Origin: Siphonodentalium dalli
Lineage: Eukaryota > Mollusca > Scaphopoda > Gadilida > Siphonodentaliidae
Length of the DNA: 64,000 nucleotides
NCBI GenBank assembly: GCA_032622095.1
Contig: CP136064.1
Span: 181,694,011-181,758,010, forward strand
Direction: 5' to 3'
Each line of letters begins with the position of its first letter. The first letter of the stretch is position 1. Made by a program: the position numbers and the translations under genes. The notes under the pieces were generated by a model. The model had not been told where the DNA came from, did not search any database, and saw only the letters and a program-made list of their open reading frames with translations. Shown one piece after another: positions 11,911 through 24,865 of the stretch.

Positions 11911-14900
11911 TGGTATATTTTGCAATACATTTGATGCAAAAACATGATAGTTGATAATAGGTTTGTTACAAATTCTCACAAAGGTCCTGGAAAATGACCA
12001 AATGTCCTAGAAGATGACGAACCGGTCTGGTGAAAAAGAACGTCAATAGGATATTGAACGTGAATCACACAAAAAACAGCGGCACCCCGCACACTGGTGT
12101 GAGCCTTAAACATAGAAACAGCGATCCCAGAGATGAGCAAAACAGCTCGAAAACAGCTATCCACAGACCATAGTACATATGTACTACTATGGTGGACACC
12201 CGGTAAATGGGTCATGCGTCTAAACATACCAGACGTAACTCAGAAACAGTTCAGTACATCGACGAATTCCTTGAAAACTACTCATTTAAGGTTCAATAAC
12301 CACACAGCAATTCGTCCGCATACTTGAGCAATAAATTATGATACACCTGCAGTAGGCCAGAGGCATAATCATCATGTATGAAGAAGATGTCCTGATCGAT
12401 AACATTTATACACGTAAAGTGTACATGGTCACTCAGTATTATCATCCATATTCACTGATGATGAAATTATCGCCAGAGAGATACATGTATATATATACAG
12501 GAATGGAATAATTCAGCCTGAACTCAAACCTTTGTGTGTTAAAGCTTTGAAGAAAAGCATATAAGGTATAACGCATCTCGGTCAGCAATACGTCAGATAT
12601 ACTGGATAAAACTAATCTGGACATGATACATGATCAATGTGTTCCCCTGCATAGACAGGTGGAGAATGGAACAACCTGATTTTCCTTACTCAAATCCACT
12701 CATAGCATGATACCACTATAGGGAAGAGGGGAATCAATGCATCCCCCCCCCCCATTTTCTGGATGAAAATTGCCTACAGCATGTGAGAAACCAGTATAAT
12801 GTATACTACTATATCGCCATCCAGAAAACCGAGGTTACATTGGGATATAAAAATGCATATTAAGTAAAGTAATATGCAACGTTGTATAAGAAATAAGCAA
12901 TGTACTGAATAGATATAGCATAAGAGCCTACTCAGAAGGTATATAATCATAACTAAAAACCAATCATGTGAATGCGTCATTGCCTGTGTCCAATCAAGAT
13001 ACTCAAGTGGTGAGATACACTCATAGACACATTTTTGTATTGTGTCAACTTCGCATGACAAGAATCAAATTGAAAATATTTGGATTCTGACAAATGTTGT
13101 AACATCTGAATATCCCGGCAAAACCTCAGACCGTCAGTGATTGTTTACGGTTGATGTGGATACATGTAATGGGAAACATGAAACTATAGGTGATAGCACA
13201 TCATATACATAAAACCCATGCTAAGCAAATATTGTGGATTAAATTTGCTAACTGGCTAAAGGTTAAATTAGCTGTGAAAGCCATAGGCACACATCGCACG
13301 ATGAACGCTGAATTATCTGCGTCAAATGCAACTGAAACCCAAAATCATTTACGAGATGTAGTATTGCCACAGCCAGAACAGATAATGGGCTGACATATCT
13401 AATGCAAACGTGAGTTTCAACGTCCCAAGTATATAGACTTAATAAAAGTCCATTATTTAATCAGGGTCTGCTCCTGAACAAACCGGGTTGATATAAATCT
13501 GCCATAGTCATGTCACAAATTAAAAACTTTTGACATATACATGTATGTTAATATGGACATTGCCAGTCATATGCAATGCAGAAAGCATGGCATAAATATA
13601 TACACATGGCAGGAAACTGCACATGAAATCAAAAACGAATACACAGTATAAGTACTGGTATTTTGTGTAGACAGTCGCATGTACTATGCTATGTCATATA
13701 CATGTAATATAACTCGAAGTCAACTTAGTACTAGTAGAGATTCATGTTGAAGCCAAATCAATTGGCATCATTTACTCAGACATAACAGTCTGATAACGTG
13801 ACAATAACGAACAACCAAAAAATGATTGTAGTTTCGTAATGTGGGTGACTCTGAAGTACCCATACCAGGCGAAGAAGCCACAAATACTATTTAGTAATAG
13901 TGGAAACAACTCAAGTTTCTGCAATTTTCAAAACAAAACCCCAATAGCATAAAGCATCATTACCCGATATTAGAGGGTACACACCAAACCACACCTTGTC
14001 TGTATGCCCTATAGATAGAAACCAGACATTTATCTTCTATGGTTTGTAACACATGCAATCGTGCCCATGCATATGCTAATAAACACTGTATAATGATTAA
14101 TCAGTCAGATATAATTAGGTTTTATCTTTAAGATAGGTAATTGATTAAGTTGGTTTGACACCAGTAAGTCATTTGTTCCCACCAACCAATATGGAATGTG
14201 GAACCATTGAGACCAGATGTAAATAAGGATACATGTACCACACATGTGTGGTTTATCAACAGCATAAACATGTCTCAGCACAAGCAGGTTAAACATGTTA
14301 TACTGGTCAGAGGTCACAATAGACCTGAATATATAATGCACATTAAATGCATACTGTACAAGTATAAGTTGAGGTCATTCCAGTAAGGGGTGGAAAATTT
14401 AACGTGTTTCAAGTTCAAATTGTCAGGACACATATGGCAGTATATGCTGCATGCAGCAGCACTGTACATAGTGTATGTTTGACGATCATGCCATAATGAG
14501 GCAAATATATTTAAACACGATAAAACCAAACACCACAACTTGCTGCAGGCGAAAATGGTGAAGTAAGATCAGTGGTCCAAAAGACGGACTGCATGACTGT
14601 CATGGATATAAGTACATGTATATATGCATGCATATAGATTATGCCGATAGGACGGGTATAATGATCTAGATGTCTATATCGACAAAGTTCAGACTTCAAA
14701 ACCTGAACCACTCATAAAATGATTTGAAATCATTATGTTACAAAAACATGGACCTTTAATGAATACTGGAAACGTATTTTGTAACATAATATATAAACTA
14801 ACATGTTCATTTGAACAAACTGTGCGACTGTGTACTACACAGCTCCAGTGAGCGTACATTTAATACTTAAGAAATTTGTTCAACTGGGAATCAATTAACA

Positions 14901-16273
14901 GTCTCAAGAGTTGTGGGTAAAACATTAAAGCCAACATTGACACCTTATGTTGAGTGAAACATGAAAGGAAAACCATCACGGCTATGTATTGTAATCTGGT
15001 TCTCAACCACACGCACTCGTCATGTTACATAACTTCGACCTATGACCTCCGGGTCTATTGATCTGTACGGAAGCTGACAAGGTCCGCCAAATGACACGGC
15101 CCCGTCTCACGGCGTGTGGTAAATAACACTACGAAATGTGTGCGTAATTATGATCCACAACGGAGACATAATGAATGATACATGCTCATTGTATCCAGTT
15201 GTATCGACAAATAACACGTCGTGTAATAAAGGTGACAAAAGCCGCGCACATTGATCAGCTTATATGCTTCGATGCGGTCAACGATGGCTCTAGTTCTGAC
15301 AGAGCGAAAACCGAGCTGCACTTTAAGGAAAGGTCACGAACAAAGGTCAACTGCACGTTGACACAAAGTCAGGCCCGATTAATAATCGCAGCCGGGAAAA
15401 AATTGTGTCATTTTTCCTAGACCCTTTTCGCAAACACTGAGGGCATGGCCTATACAGCCATGTGAAAAAACAGCTGTCAAGAGCCGAAAACAAGTGACCC
15501 GATTATATTGAGTGCATTTTTCCCTGTATAGAAATCAGGGTCAGCAATTGACCTAATTCAGACATGTTTGCACTTTGCAACAGCATTTATGTGGTCAGAA
15601 TTTACCAAGACTAAGTGTCCGCTGGAAAAAAAGCAACAAATTTGCATACTGAGATATACAGATATCTATTAGTATCTCCACACAAAAGGATACAGTTGTA
15701 AATGTTCTTGTGTGTGCACACAGCAGGAAAAAGACATGTGAGCCCCATGGAACAAGTCCAACGAGTTCAACTCACCAGTTCACTAAAGAAAAGGCGACAC
15801 AGACGCCATTTTCTTCCCTACCAAATTTTTTTTATGAAACGTAGTCAACCCACAGATGACTAAAAACATTGAAAAAGACTCGCTTGTAAAAGTAAGCAAG
15901 TAGAAAATGTGTTGAGATAAAAGCCAGTGAAATCTCAGATAAAAGCATTTACACAAAGACAACGGGAGTGAAAAACCACTCCACGTATTCTGAACAAAAG
16001 GCATCTGCCATTTTGTTGCAGATAATCGGCAAGCAAATCTCAAACAAGATTGCCGCGATCAAACACAATTGCCAAAATAACTAGCCAAGTAAGTTATGTT
16101 AATTGTGTACTATTCCGTGGTAGACAAATAACCAAAAGAAATTGTTTGTCGACGGGTTATTCACAACTCGAGACATAACCTAAAGAAGGGTGATCGGTAG
16201 ATGGACTATAAAAACGTCCACACACGAGCATAAAGCTTGGGTGAAGTGATTGGCGCATGCGCGTGGTGATATC
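11911..16273. other. 4.36 kb without a recognisable gene
   Basis: AT-rich sequence with many short open frames that lack coding signatures on either strand, plus a C tract near 12,750. No LINE, transposase or exon motif could be identified. It lies between the two 30-bp inverted repeats. Confidence 0.5.
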
Positions 16274-16303
16274 TCATTTGATATGATGGAAGTGACGTCA
16301 TAT
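16274..16303 (-). repeat. 30-bp repeat, right member of a perfect inverted pair
   Basis: Exact reverse complement of 11,881-11,910. It is preceded by a region (16,244-16,273) related to the centre of the 11.6-kb MITE, so it may be the edge of a related but eroded element. Confidence 0.85.
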
Positions 16304-18384
16304 CAGGGTTTCCACCAGGGGGAAATAAATGAGTCAGTATTGGAGAAACACATAACGCGACGGGACGACCATGGTTCGTCCCGTCGGGCGAAACTTTTGT
16401 TATTTGACACTTAAAAGTAGCCATTTCCTTGCACCTGAGTGTCCCACAAAGCAATCCAAAGCTACGTATATTATGCAAGTCGATCATTTCCGTGGGTGCA
16501 TTAATTCTGTTGATGGTATACAAATAATTAATCATGTAATTACGTACGTATAAGACTGCCGTCTGATTGAATACAATATAAATAACGAGCTACGAGTTAC
16601 AGTGTTTACACATTTATAACTTACAATAAGATATAATGAATATAAACACTAAAAAGCATCTACGCATTGACCAATAATACCACGCAAGGAGAATTGAATA
16701 AATTTTTTTTTAGAATTTCAAGTAGCGTCCGTGGAAATTAAACGGGATTATGTATTCTGTCAATCGTAAAACTCTTTGTGTGCTGTGACGTCATACTGCA
16801 GGGTTTGTCTGGAGTATATTTTTATAGCGGCGAAATACGAATGGTAGCGAAGTCTTTCACTCGGAACGCGTAGCTTGTTCAATAGTCTGTATAGGCCAAC
16901 AACTGACGATCGACCGCAGCTATAGAACAGAGTTTTAGCCAACGTTTTATCAAATATAATTGAGTTTCGGCTGGAAATGTGAACATGTGCGTCGTTGATT
17001 GTGCTTGGGGACCCAGGCGGGACAACGAAACTATTATTGACTGTACTTTGACTTTATCTCCATATTGGGGGGGGGGGAGGGTATGTGTTTATCCTCCATG
17101 CGTGTAATATGGCTCAAATGAATGGTGTTGTCACTATGAATTCCCGCTATAAAGACAGGACAGGTTCCGTATTATTGTGAAATAAATCACTTTGGGATTT
17201 TGTTGAGTATGCATGGCAATATACGCATAATAATCAACACACGTAGAGAATCACATGTTTTTTTCAGGAACTTCACAGACATCGAACTCAAAACAAATGA
17301 TAATACAGCAATAAGATAAATGATCAACATTGAGTAGTTTCATCCACGAAAATCCTGTGCATAAAAATGTCCCGACTCAGCAATTGGGTGTTCTTTGATC
17401 CAATTATGTAATTGTACGATAGGACGGGGTCTTCGAGCCTGAGTAGTTTCATCCATGGAATCCCGTGCACAAAAACATCCGTACTCAACAGTCCGGCATT
17501 CTTTGATGTTACCGCGACATGTATTACGCTGTATCTAATGTCGCTATTTGACCCGCTTGTTCACCAGTATTCTGTTTAACCCCCCGAACTCCCGTTGCAG
17601 CCGGAATTTTTTTTACGACATATTGCTACTGACATTTGGTACATGCATGAATCAAACAGATCATCTGCGAGGGGAATGGGTCCGTGTGACGGACCCGCAG
17701 CCGGCCTGGCGGAAACCCTGGTCATATGTCATAATAGAACATGTATTGGTAGGGAATGCCATACACAATCAACCCAGTACTGCAAAATGCTATCCAAATT
17801 AAATCGACCCCTGGGTGGTAAATAGCAGTGCATACACTGTTAACTAGCTGTTACTTATGCCATATGGTGCATAGTCCGCCTGCCCCCTCTTCGGGCAATT
17901 CATCAACGAAAGTAAATAACCATCGACTACCACACCTGTCGATGGTCAGTCAAATAATTGAATAATCGTAGCAAGCCTACTTCAAACCTGTCAATCATTG
18001 CAACATGACAGTGTCGCAATGGCACCATTTGATGATATATGATGTCAAACGTCACGGAACTTTACCACATGGTATATGTGGATGCGGACCGGACTGCAAA
18101 AAACCGGACCGCCATCATTGGACCGGTTTGTACTGGTCGACCCATGGTGGCCAGTACTGTACCAGTTAGCGAACTTAACTAGTAATAGATGTATGCCCAG
18201 CTTAAGTACTGGGCCAATACCATGTCAACTAACCCTCATCTGATTTCAATGTACTGAACACAGGATGCGATTCACAATGTACTAGCCTCTAGTTGGGAAT
18301 ATCGATATCACTAAAATGGTGGCCTTCATTGATTTTCTCGCTTTGATTGGCAATCTTTTAACATAATGAGCTAATCATCCTAAT
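16304..18384. other. No gene recognised
   Basis: Mixed intergenic DNA with a short hairpin at 16,357-16,390 (CGGGACGACCATGG...CGTCCCG) and a G tract near 17,070. A 60-codon frame on the minus strand at 16,760-16,942 has no ATG and was not called. Confidence 0.4.
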
Positions 18385-20524
18385 GTGTACAAGTTACCAT
18401 TCACCAACTTGTTGTGGACCATCAACCACAACCAGGATACACATACCATCTGACATACAACCACTGACTATCACCAGAGAGGGGGTCACCAAACTACTGA
18501 AGGAGCTAAATCCATCCAAAGCAGCTGGCCCAGACGACATACCAAACCGAATACTTAAGGAGTGTGCAGAAGAACTTGGTCCAGGCCTGGCAAGCATATT
18601 CCAATACTCAATACACACCGGACAGCTACCAGATGACTGGAAGAAAGCAAACATCTCAAGCATCTTCAAAAAAGGCGACAAACACACCGCAGGAAACTAT
18701 CGGCCAGTCTCACTCACGTCCGTTGCTTGTAAGCTGCTGGAACATTGTACTCTTGGGCTCCAAATAAACATGCATGCACGTTTATTATTTTCTTGGGAAA
18801 TTTCCCCCCTGCACAGTGCTTATTTGGGTCTGCACATTTATTAATTTCGAGGCTATGAAAATTTAAATCAGCACAAACTCAAGATTTCTATATGATTCTG
18901 ATATCAAAATGGTGAGCTTATAGCTTTATACATGTATATTTTCATGTATAATATATATGGCATACATGTGAACATTTAAATATTGAATAAAACACCACAT
19001 GACACATATTATGTTGATTCCTATACTTGACCTACTATAAAAATAATTTGTTTAACCAGTTATGTTGATGTTTTGCTCAGAGTTCCCCTGCACTATTATT
19101 TGGGTCTGCACTTTTATTAACTTTCAATGGAATTTCCTCCCTGCACTATTATTTGGGCCTGCACTTTTATTTGGAGCCCGAGAGTATCTGCAAACACATG
19201 CTGGAACACCTCGAGAAGAACAATGTCCTCACAAAACTCAACCACGGCTTCAGATCAGGCTACTCATGTGAATCGCAGCTTCTTACAACAATAGACGACC
19301 TGACAAAATCAGATAATAAGAAAAAACAAGTTGACATGATCATCCTAGACTTCTCCAAAGCATTCGACACGGTACCTCACAAGAAGCTCCTTTATAAACT
19401 ACACCAGTATGGGATCCGTGGCCAACTCCACACATGGCTAGAGTGCTTCCTATCACAAAGGAAAATGAGAGTAGTACTGGAGGGACAGACATCAGACGAA
19501 GTTGACGTGGACTCCGGTGTACCACAGGGAACTGTTCTGGGTCCTCTGTTATTCCTATGTCACATAAACGACCTACCAGATAGTGTCAAATCTACAGTCA
19601 GACTTTTTGCCGATGACTGCCTACTCTACCGGCAGATATACAACATCAATGACCAACATCAACTGCAACAAGATCTGCAGAGCCTTGAAGGATGGGCCAA
19701 ACGCTGGGGAATGTCCTTCAATGCAAAGAAGTGCTATGTGATGAGCATGCAAAAGAAACTTGACAAGATGTATATGCTAGATGGACAAAACCTAAAACAA
19801 GTGGCACACAACAGATACCTCGGACTAGAAATCTCAAACGACCTAAAATGGACAACACATATCAACAACATATCAAAGAAAGCAAATTCAACACTGGGCT
19901 TTCTACGCCGCAACCTGAAGTTCATGCCAGGAAAACTCAAACAGATAGCATACTTATCCCTAGTCCGATCCATCATGGACTATGGCTCAACCACCTGGGA
20001 TCCATACCGGTACCAACAAAAAGAAAGAAGAAAAAAAAAAGTAAAAAAAAAGTGATCTCCTAGAAAAAATACAGAGGAAAGCAGGGAGATTCATTAAAAA
20101 TGACTATCGAAGCTACCATCCTGGATCAATGACGAACATACTCAGTGAACTAAAGCTACCACCACTATACGAGAGGAGGAAAATCCAGCGGCTGTCGTAT
20201 TTTTACAAGGTGGTAATGAACCTGGTACCAGCTATGCCATCCGACAATTTCCTCACCAAAAAGAGAGAGACCAGAAAGATTACATCAAAAACATTCAGTG
20301 ACCATCAAGTAACAAACCTGGTCAAGAAGATCGAAACGAAAAACAACAAGTGCTTCCAAGTGCCACGATCATACTGTGCACAATACGAGAACTCCTTCTT
20401 TGTTCGCACCACAATCGACTGGAACCACCTGGATGATTATATTGTGTCGTCGGAATCACCAGAGACCTTCCTTGCTGCTTTAGTACCAGCAAAAGAGGAA
20501 GAGACACAAAAACCGCGCAACTAA
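18385..20524 (+). pseudogene. LINE-1 of this window: broken non-LTR reverse transcriptase (CR1/jockey-like group)
   Basis: A 5'-truncated LINE ORF2. The RT N-terminal part (18,385-18,749) shows NPSKAAGPDDIP and NYRPVSLTS. The palm (19,185-20,010) shows LDFSKAFDTVPH, SGVPQGTVLGPLLF and FADDCLLY, where the catalytic box is ADD. A thumb and C-terminal region follow to 20,524. It is dead: a 435-bp MITE splits the RT after residue motif LLEHC, and an A-rich expansion at 20,015-20,056 shifts the frame before the last 150 codons. No endonuclease domain is present in the remaining part. The clade call is tentative. Confidence 0.88.
18750..19184. mobile_element. 435-bp MITE with TA target duplication (Tc1/mariner-type) inside the LINE
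   Basis: The ends are CTCTTGGGCTCCAAATAA and its inverse TTATTTGGAGCCCGAGAG, flanked on both sides by TA (18,748-18,749 and 19,185-19,186). Near each end are 'ATTTGGGTCTGCAC' words. Taking away the element and one TA leaves the LINE frame continuous, so the TA duplication is well supported. Confidence 0.88.
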
Positions 20525-21754
20525 CATCTGCCCAGTCACCGTCCTACATTACCACTATTGGGATCTTGGACGTAACAATACAGATACCAATCACTGTGGT
20601 GAATATTCTTGTTTACAATGTTATTCACTTATTAAAGTTGATAAAATATTCCTCATGTCCCCAATTGCAAACACCCAGTAAATCTATACAGTCATTACAG
20701 AGCGACTTGACCGCTGGAAGCAGCAATCTGCAAAAGTGGTCATGTTGGACATCATTCGATTCATTGTTGACCTACCGACAGTACCGTGCCTTGGCTATGT
20801 CCCACAGTCCAAGTCGGCAGATGCCAACACCATCAGATGTCTAAGGAGGTTATTGACGTTTTTATTATTTGAAGAAATGGGCACATTAATTCCTCTGTCA
20901 GTTTATGTTATGTAACTGAATTAAATATAATCAGTGTTGTTGTTGGATATTAAAGATGTGAACACCCTTGCATCATTGATTCGAAATTTCGAAACTGCGT
21001 TTTTCAACCGAAAATACAGCTGAAGTCCGAAAGCGTCAGTTTGAATTACTGAATTGAATTTCGAGGCGATTCTATCCCAAGTCTTCTTTAGTGCGAATAA
21101 TATGTTAGACGTACTTCAAAATGAATTAATGCTTGTTTAAATCTTCATCTAATTATACACATTTTCTTTCAAAATGTCTTCTCGCGTGACGCGGGAAGAT
21201 GCGCGTGCATTCGATTCGACGATTGGACGGACCGGAAATCGCCATTTTAGTTGTCATACGGTATCGAAATTCCTACCAATGAAATTCGTGGTTTTTTAAT
21301 CATAGCCAAACACTTTGCCATAAAGTTCTGTTATTTAAAGTGTATGTTACATATATCACTGTGGGGGATATGCTCCTTAAAATCTCTTTCCGCCCGAGCA
21401 AAATTCCCATTCTGAGCGGGGGGGGGGGGGGGGGGTCTGCAATTTTCGGGGGTGGGTGGTTCACAGTTTTTCCTGGCTCCGCAGGGTGGGGTCGCGCACA
21501 AAAAATCCATATATAGGGCGGGGGTGGTGGGTCATTTGGACCCGGAAAAAATGCGCAAATGACCAAAAATGCAAATTTTTTCCTCCACTTAAAATCACTG
21601 TTTTTGTGCTCATGTAATCTGTTAATATCAACCATATGACACACTAGGCTATTTAAAACATACTGACCAGAACTAACTATATAGGGGTATATGCATGTAT
21701 GCTGATGTATGTCAAAATTAATGTACCAGATTTCGACGGATGAAAGATATATTA
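20525..21754. other. LINE 3' flank and intergenic DNA; no gene recognised
   Basis: 20,525 to about 20,900 may be LINE 3' UTR. A G tract lies near 21,418-21,436. Open frames overlapping it are Pro/Gly-rich artefacts. Confidence 0.4.
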
Positions 21755-21917
21755 TATAAGGATTAACTGTCATGTGGACTGTTTTTATGGAGATGTAACG
21801 GTGAGGTAAGTGGACGTAACTTGTGTAAAACCCGAAGGGTTTTACATACAAGTTATGTCCACTTACCTCACCGTTACATCTCCATAAAAATAGTCCACAT
21901 GACAGTTAATCCTTATA
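21755..21917. repeat. 163-bp near-perfect palindrome (foldback/MITE)
   Basis: The left arm, TATAAGGATTAACTGTCATG..., is mirrored by ...CATGACAGTTAATCCTTATA. The centre is at about 21,836 (AACCCGAAGGGTT). The arms are about 78 bp with few mismatches. Confidence 0.9.
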
Positions 21918-22344
21918 TTTATATACATTTAGCGAAAAAGCCACTTTTGTAAATATATTTAAATCGAAAAGTGTATCGTGACAAGATCAGCCCAAAATAC
22001 CCAATAGCACCCTTGGCAAAAGATAATAGGAACAATTTATCTTCATGTTGAAACCCGATGATGTATTAAGTCAATCCTGCGCGAGTCAAAATGCGCCCAA
22101 AGCATTACGCGTTCGTCTTTCCAAACCTAATGACGTATCGATGGTGTTATTAGCTTGGTGTTATGAGGCGTTACGCATTCACCGAGAAATAACTGCAACT
22201 AGCCACGTGGGCGCCGACCAATCAGAATGCTGGATTTAGTGATGACAACACTTAGTGTGTAAATATATATATATAAACAAATCATATAACAAACATTTAT
22301 AATATGCATATCCAAGATAGCTTTTCAATTGGATGTCAAAGTGT

Positions 22345-22442
22345 ATGGGAGGCCCTTTTCACATTTATTATTTATTTACGCTTAAGCGCAAATATTTGCG
22401 CTTAAGCGCAAATAAATAATAAATGTGAAAAGGGCCTCCCAT
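22345..22442. repeat. 98-bp near-perfect palindrome, GCGCTTAAGCGC family
   Basis: ATGGGAGGCCCTTTTCACAT at the left is mirrored by ATGTGAAAAGGGCCTCCCAT at the right. The centre carries two TTGCGCTTAAGCGCAA-type units. An AAAGTGTAT word flanks both sides and could be a target duplication. Related sequence occurs at 37,608-37,658, 38,600-38,788 and 45,461-45,600. Confidence 0.9.
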
Positions 22443-23104
22443 AAAAGTGTATGTTATAGCTATATATATACACATACATGTGTATCCCTTTAAGGGTTTG
22501 AACAAAACATAAAGCTGAGTTTATATTGATGAATTCTGTGATGAATTTTGCAATTACTTTTGACAAATTTGTTTACTGTTATAACATAATTATATGCTCA
22601 GACACGATCAGTCGACAATGCTTGCATATAAGCATAATTATGAAATGATTACTATCTTCTGTTCTTAATCCACATAATGGATATTATTTGTTATCAAGAT
22701 AAACTTGATGATACAAACAAAAATAACAATTCCACTATATTCCACTGGTTTAAAACTATAAAACAAAATAACTCATACAAAAAGTTCATACTATTTGGAT
22801 AACAATATGAAAGCTTAGCCTTTTGTGATATTAATTCAACCACAGTTATTATTCACAAGTCTAAGCAGTTACGTACTGTACAGATACATGTAGTAAGGTA
22901 GTATATCTGGAGTTCCAGTTATTTGACTGCCAATACATATGGTATTGTAATTATTAGTTGCTTGTTCATTATTGGTTGCTTTGATATTCAATTTAGGATC
23001 CGATATAGCAGGATAGAGCAATGTAACTATAAAAGTAGCTTTTGGTATTAAAGTCTCGACAACTTATTCCATATGCAACATAAAGCTAGAATATAAACAT
23101 GACT

Positions 23105-23536
23105 GTGAGTACTCTAATCTTGGTCGAACCAACCCTTTATACAACTTTGTCATCATGTCTTCATCTAGATGTGTAAACGATCTTCTAATCATCCCCATCA
23201 CTGATTGAGCGCTCTGTGCTTTTTCATTTATATGTTGTTCGAAATTCAAGTTTTTATCTGTGGTGATGCCTATATCTTTCTCGCTGTCGACCTGCTTCAG
23301 TGTAAAGGTTGTTCCACCAAGTCCTTTCAATGTATAATTTGGGGTATATCCTTCTTTTCCAATGTTCATCATTACACAATTATCAGGATGAAAACGACGA
23401 AGCCATTTATCAGACCATTTTTGTAGTTCATTTAGATCTTGTTGTAGAATTTCCACGTCATCTGGTGTTGTTATCTCTCTGAATATTTTGGTATCGTCAG
23501 CGTATTTCATGACATCAGACTTTGTTGATCTTGGGA
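23105..23536 (-). pseudogene. LINE-2 reverse transcriptase, C-terminal palm fragment
   Basis: It shows KYADDTKIF (catalytic ADD), a segment LQQDLNELQKWSDKW, and a thumb start MIRRSFTHLDEDMM. The upstream RT half, ending GIPQGTILGPLLFVIYIND, is 4.2 kb away at about 27,720-27,770, on the other side of LINE-3. The fragment ends at LEYSQS. Confidence 0.88.
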
Positions 23537-23599
23537 TTTGTTCTAACTTTATCGACAATGTTGGGACTGTCTTGGTTATGTATTGCCCTTACTCAGTTG

Positions 23600-24865
23600 G
23601 CCGCTGCCGTGGGAAACGCGACGCACGTTCCAGGTGGAAGAACTCTCAAATACCCATGCTCCGTCTGTTCAAAAGGCGTTATAAAATCGAGTAAAGCCGT
23701 TGACTGTGATGGATGTGGAATCTGGACGCACACAAGATGCTGTGGAATAAACAATACGAAGTACCACCACTTTCAAGAGTTCCCCGAAGACCTGAACTTT
23801 CGCTGTACTCCGTGTTTGTTTAAAGAACTACCCGGTCTAAACTGTTTTGATGAAGATGTATATGTCATTGACTTGCAGTCGGAAACACTCATTGACGCAA
23901 ACGAATCAATCAACATCAATTTGCACGACATGTCATATGATATTTTCAAATCAAATGGTCTTAAAGTGATTCATCTTAATTGCCGCAGTATTTTACATAA
24001 GATCGACGAACTCCGATATTTTGCGGAAGAATCAAAGGCAAAAAATTTGGCATTTTCTGAAACCTGGTTAGATCCATCTGTAACAAATTCTGAAATCAAG
24101 ATTGATAATTATTCTGTCATTCGTAAAGACCGTAATAGACAAGGCGGAGGTGTATGTCTCTATATACATGATTCTTTAAATTTTAATATTAGAGATAGCC
24201 TAACCACAGAGGGTATAGAAGCATGCTGGGTAGACATACCTTTCCCCAAGAGTAAACCCTTATTGATTGGGGTAGGGTATCGCCCACCAAGACAGTATGA
24301 TTTCTTTGATAAACTTGAGAAGCTTGGCCTCGAAAATGACTTCATAGATTCTGAGGTAATTCTTTTGGGTGATTTTAACGTTGACGTCTCAAACAAGTCA
24401 ACTCACAGTTCCCTTCATAAGAAAGTTGATACTATCAAAAGGCTCTTTAGCCTTAGTCAATTAATAAAAGACTTTACCAGAATTAGTCAAAACTCTTCCT
24501 CACTTATTGACTTAATTTTCGCCTCAGATCCTTCTATGATCACACAGTCCGGTGTCATTGACATCGGCCTAAGTGATCACAGCATGATTTTTTGCACTAG
24601 AAAGAAGACTAAAGCAAGATCATATGAGCATAACACAATAAAGACTCGTAGTCTCAAGAACTACTCAATTTCAGATTTTTGTGATAAACTGCAAACACAG
24701 GTGGACTGGATGGAAGTCATTTGTTGTAATGACGTTACACAGGCCTGGCTTCTCTTTAAAAAGAATCTGCTATCCGTGATAAATGATATTTCACCTATGA
24801 AAGATGTTAGGATAAAGGGGGGGTACCGAGGAATGGATGAGCTCAGACATTCTAACAACTATTAA
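23600..24865 (+). pseudogene. LINE-3 PHD finger and AP-type endonuclease region
   Basis: A Cys/His cluster (CSVCSKGVIKSSKAVDCDGC...WTHTRCCG...FRCTPC) is a PHD-type zinc finger. It is followed by an exonuclease-endonuclease-phosphatase domain: VIHLNCRSI, SETWLD, GGGVCLYI, GVGYRPP, LLGDFNVD and GLSDHSMI. These cover the usual catalytic Asn, Glu, Asp and His positions. A frameshift near the GG(G)TACC run at about 24,820 breaks the link to RT, and the frame ends at 24,865. Confidence 0.88.

Noticed and set aside
16760-16942. Frame resembling a mitochondrial presequence (Arg/Ser/Leu-rich)
   Set aside because: It starts at TTG with no ATG in frame upstream and no clear splice signals.
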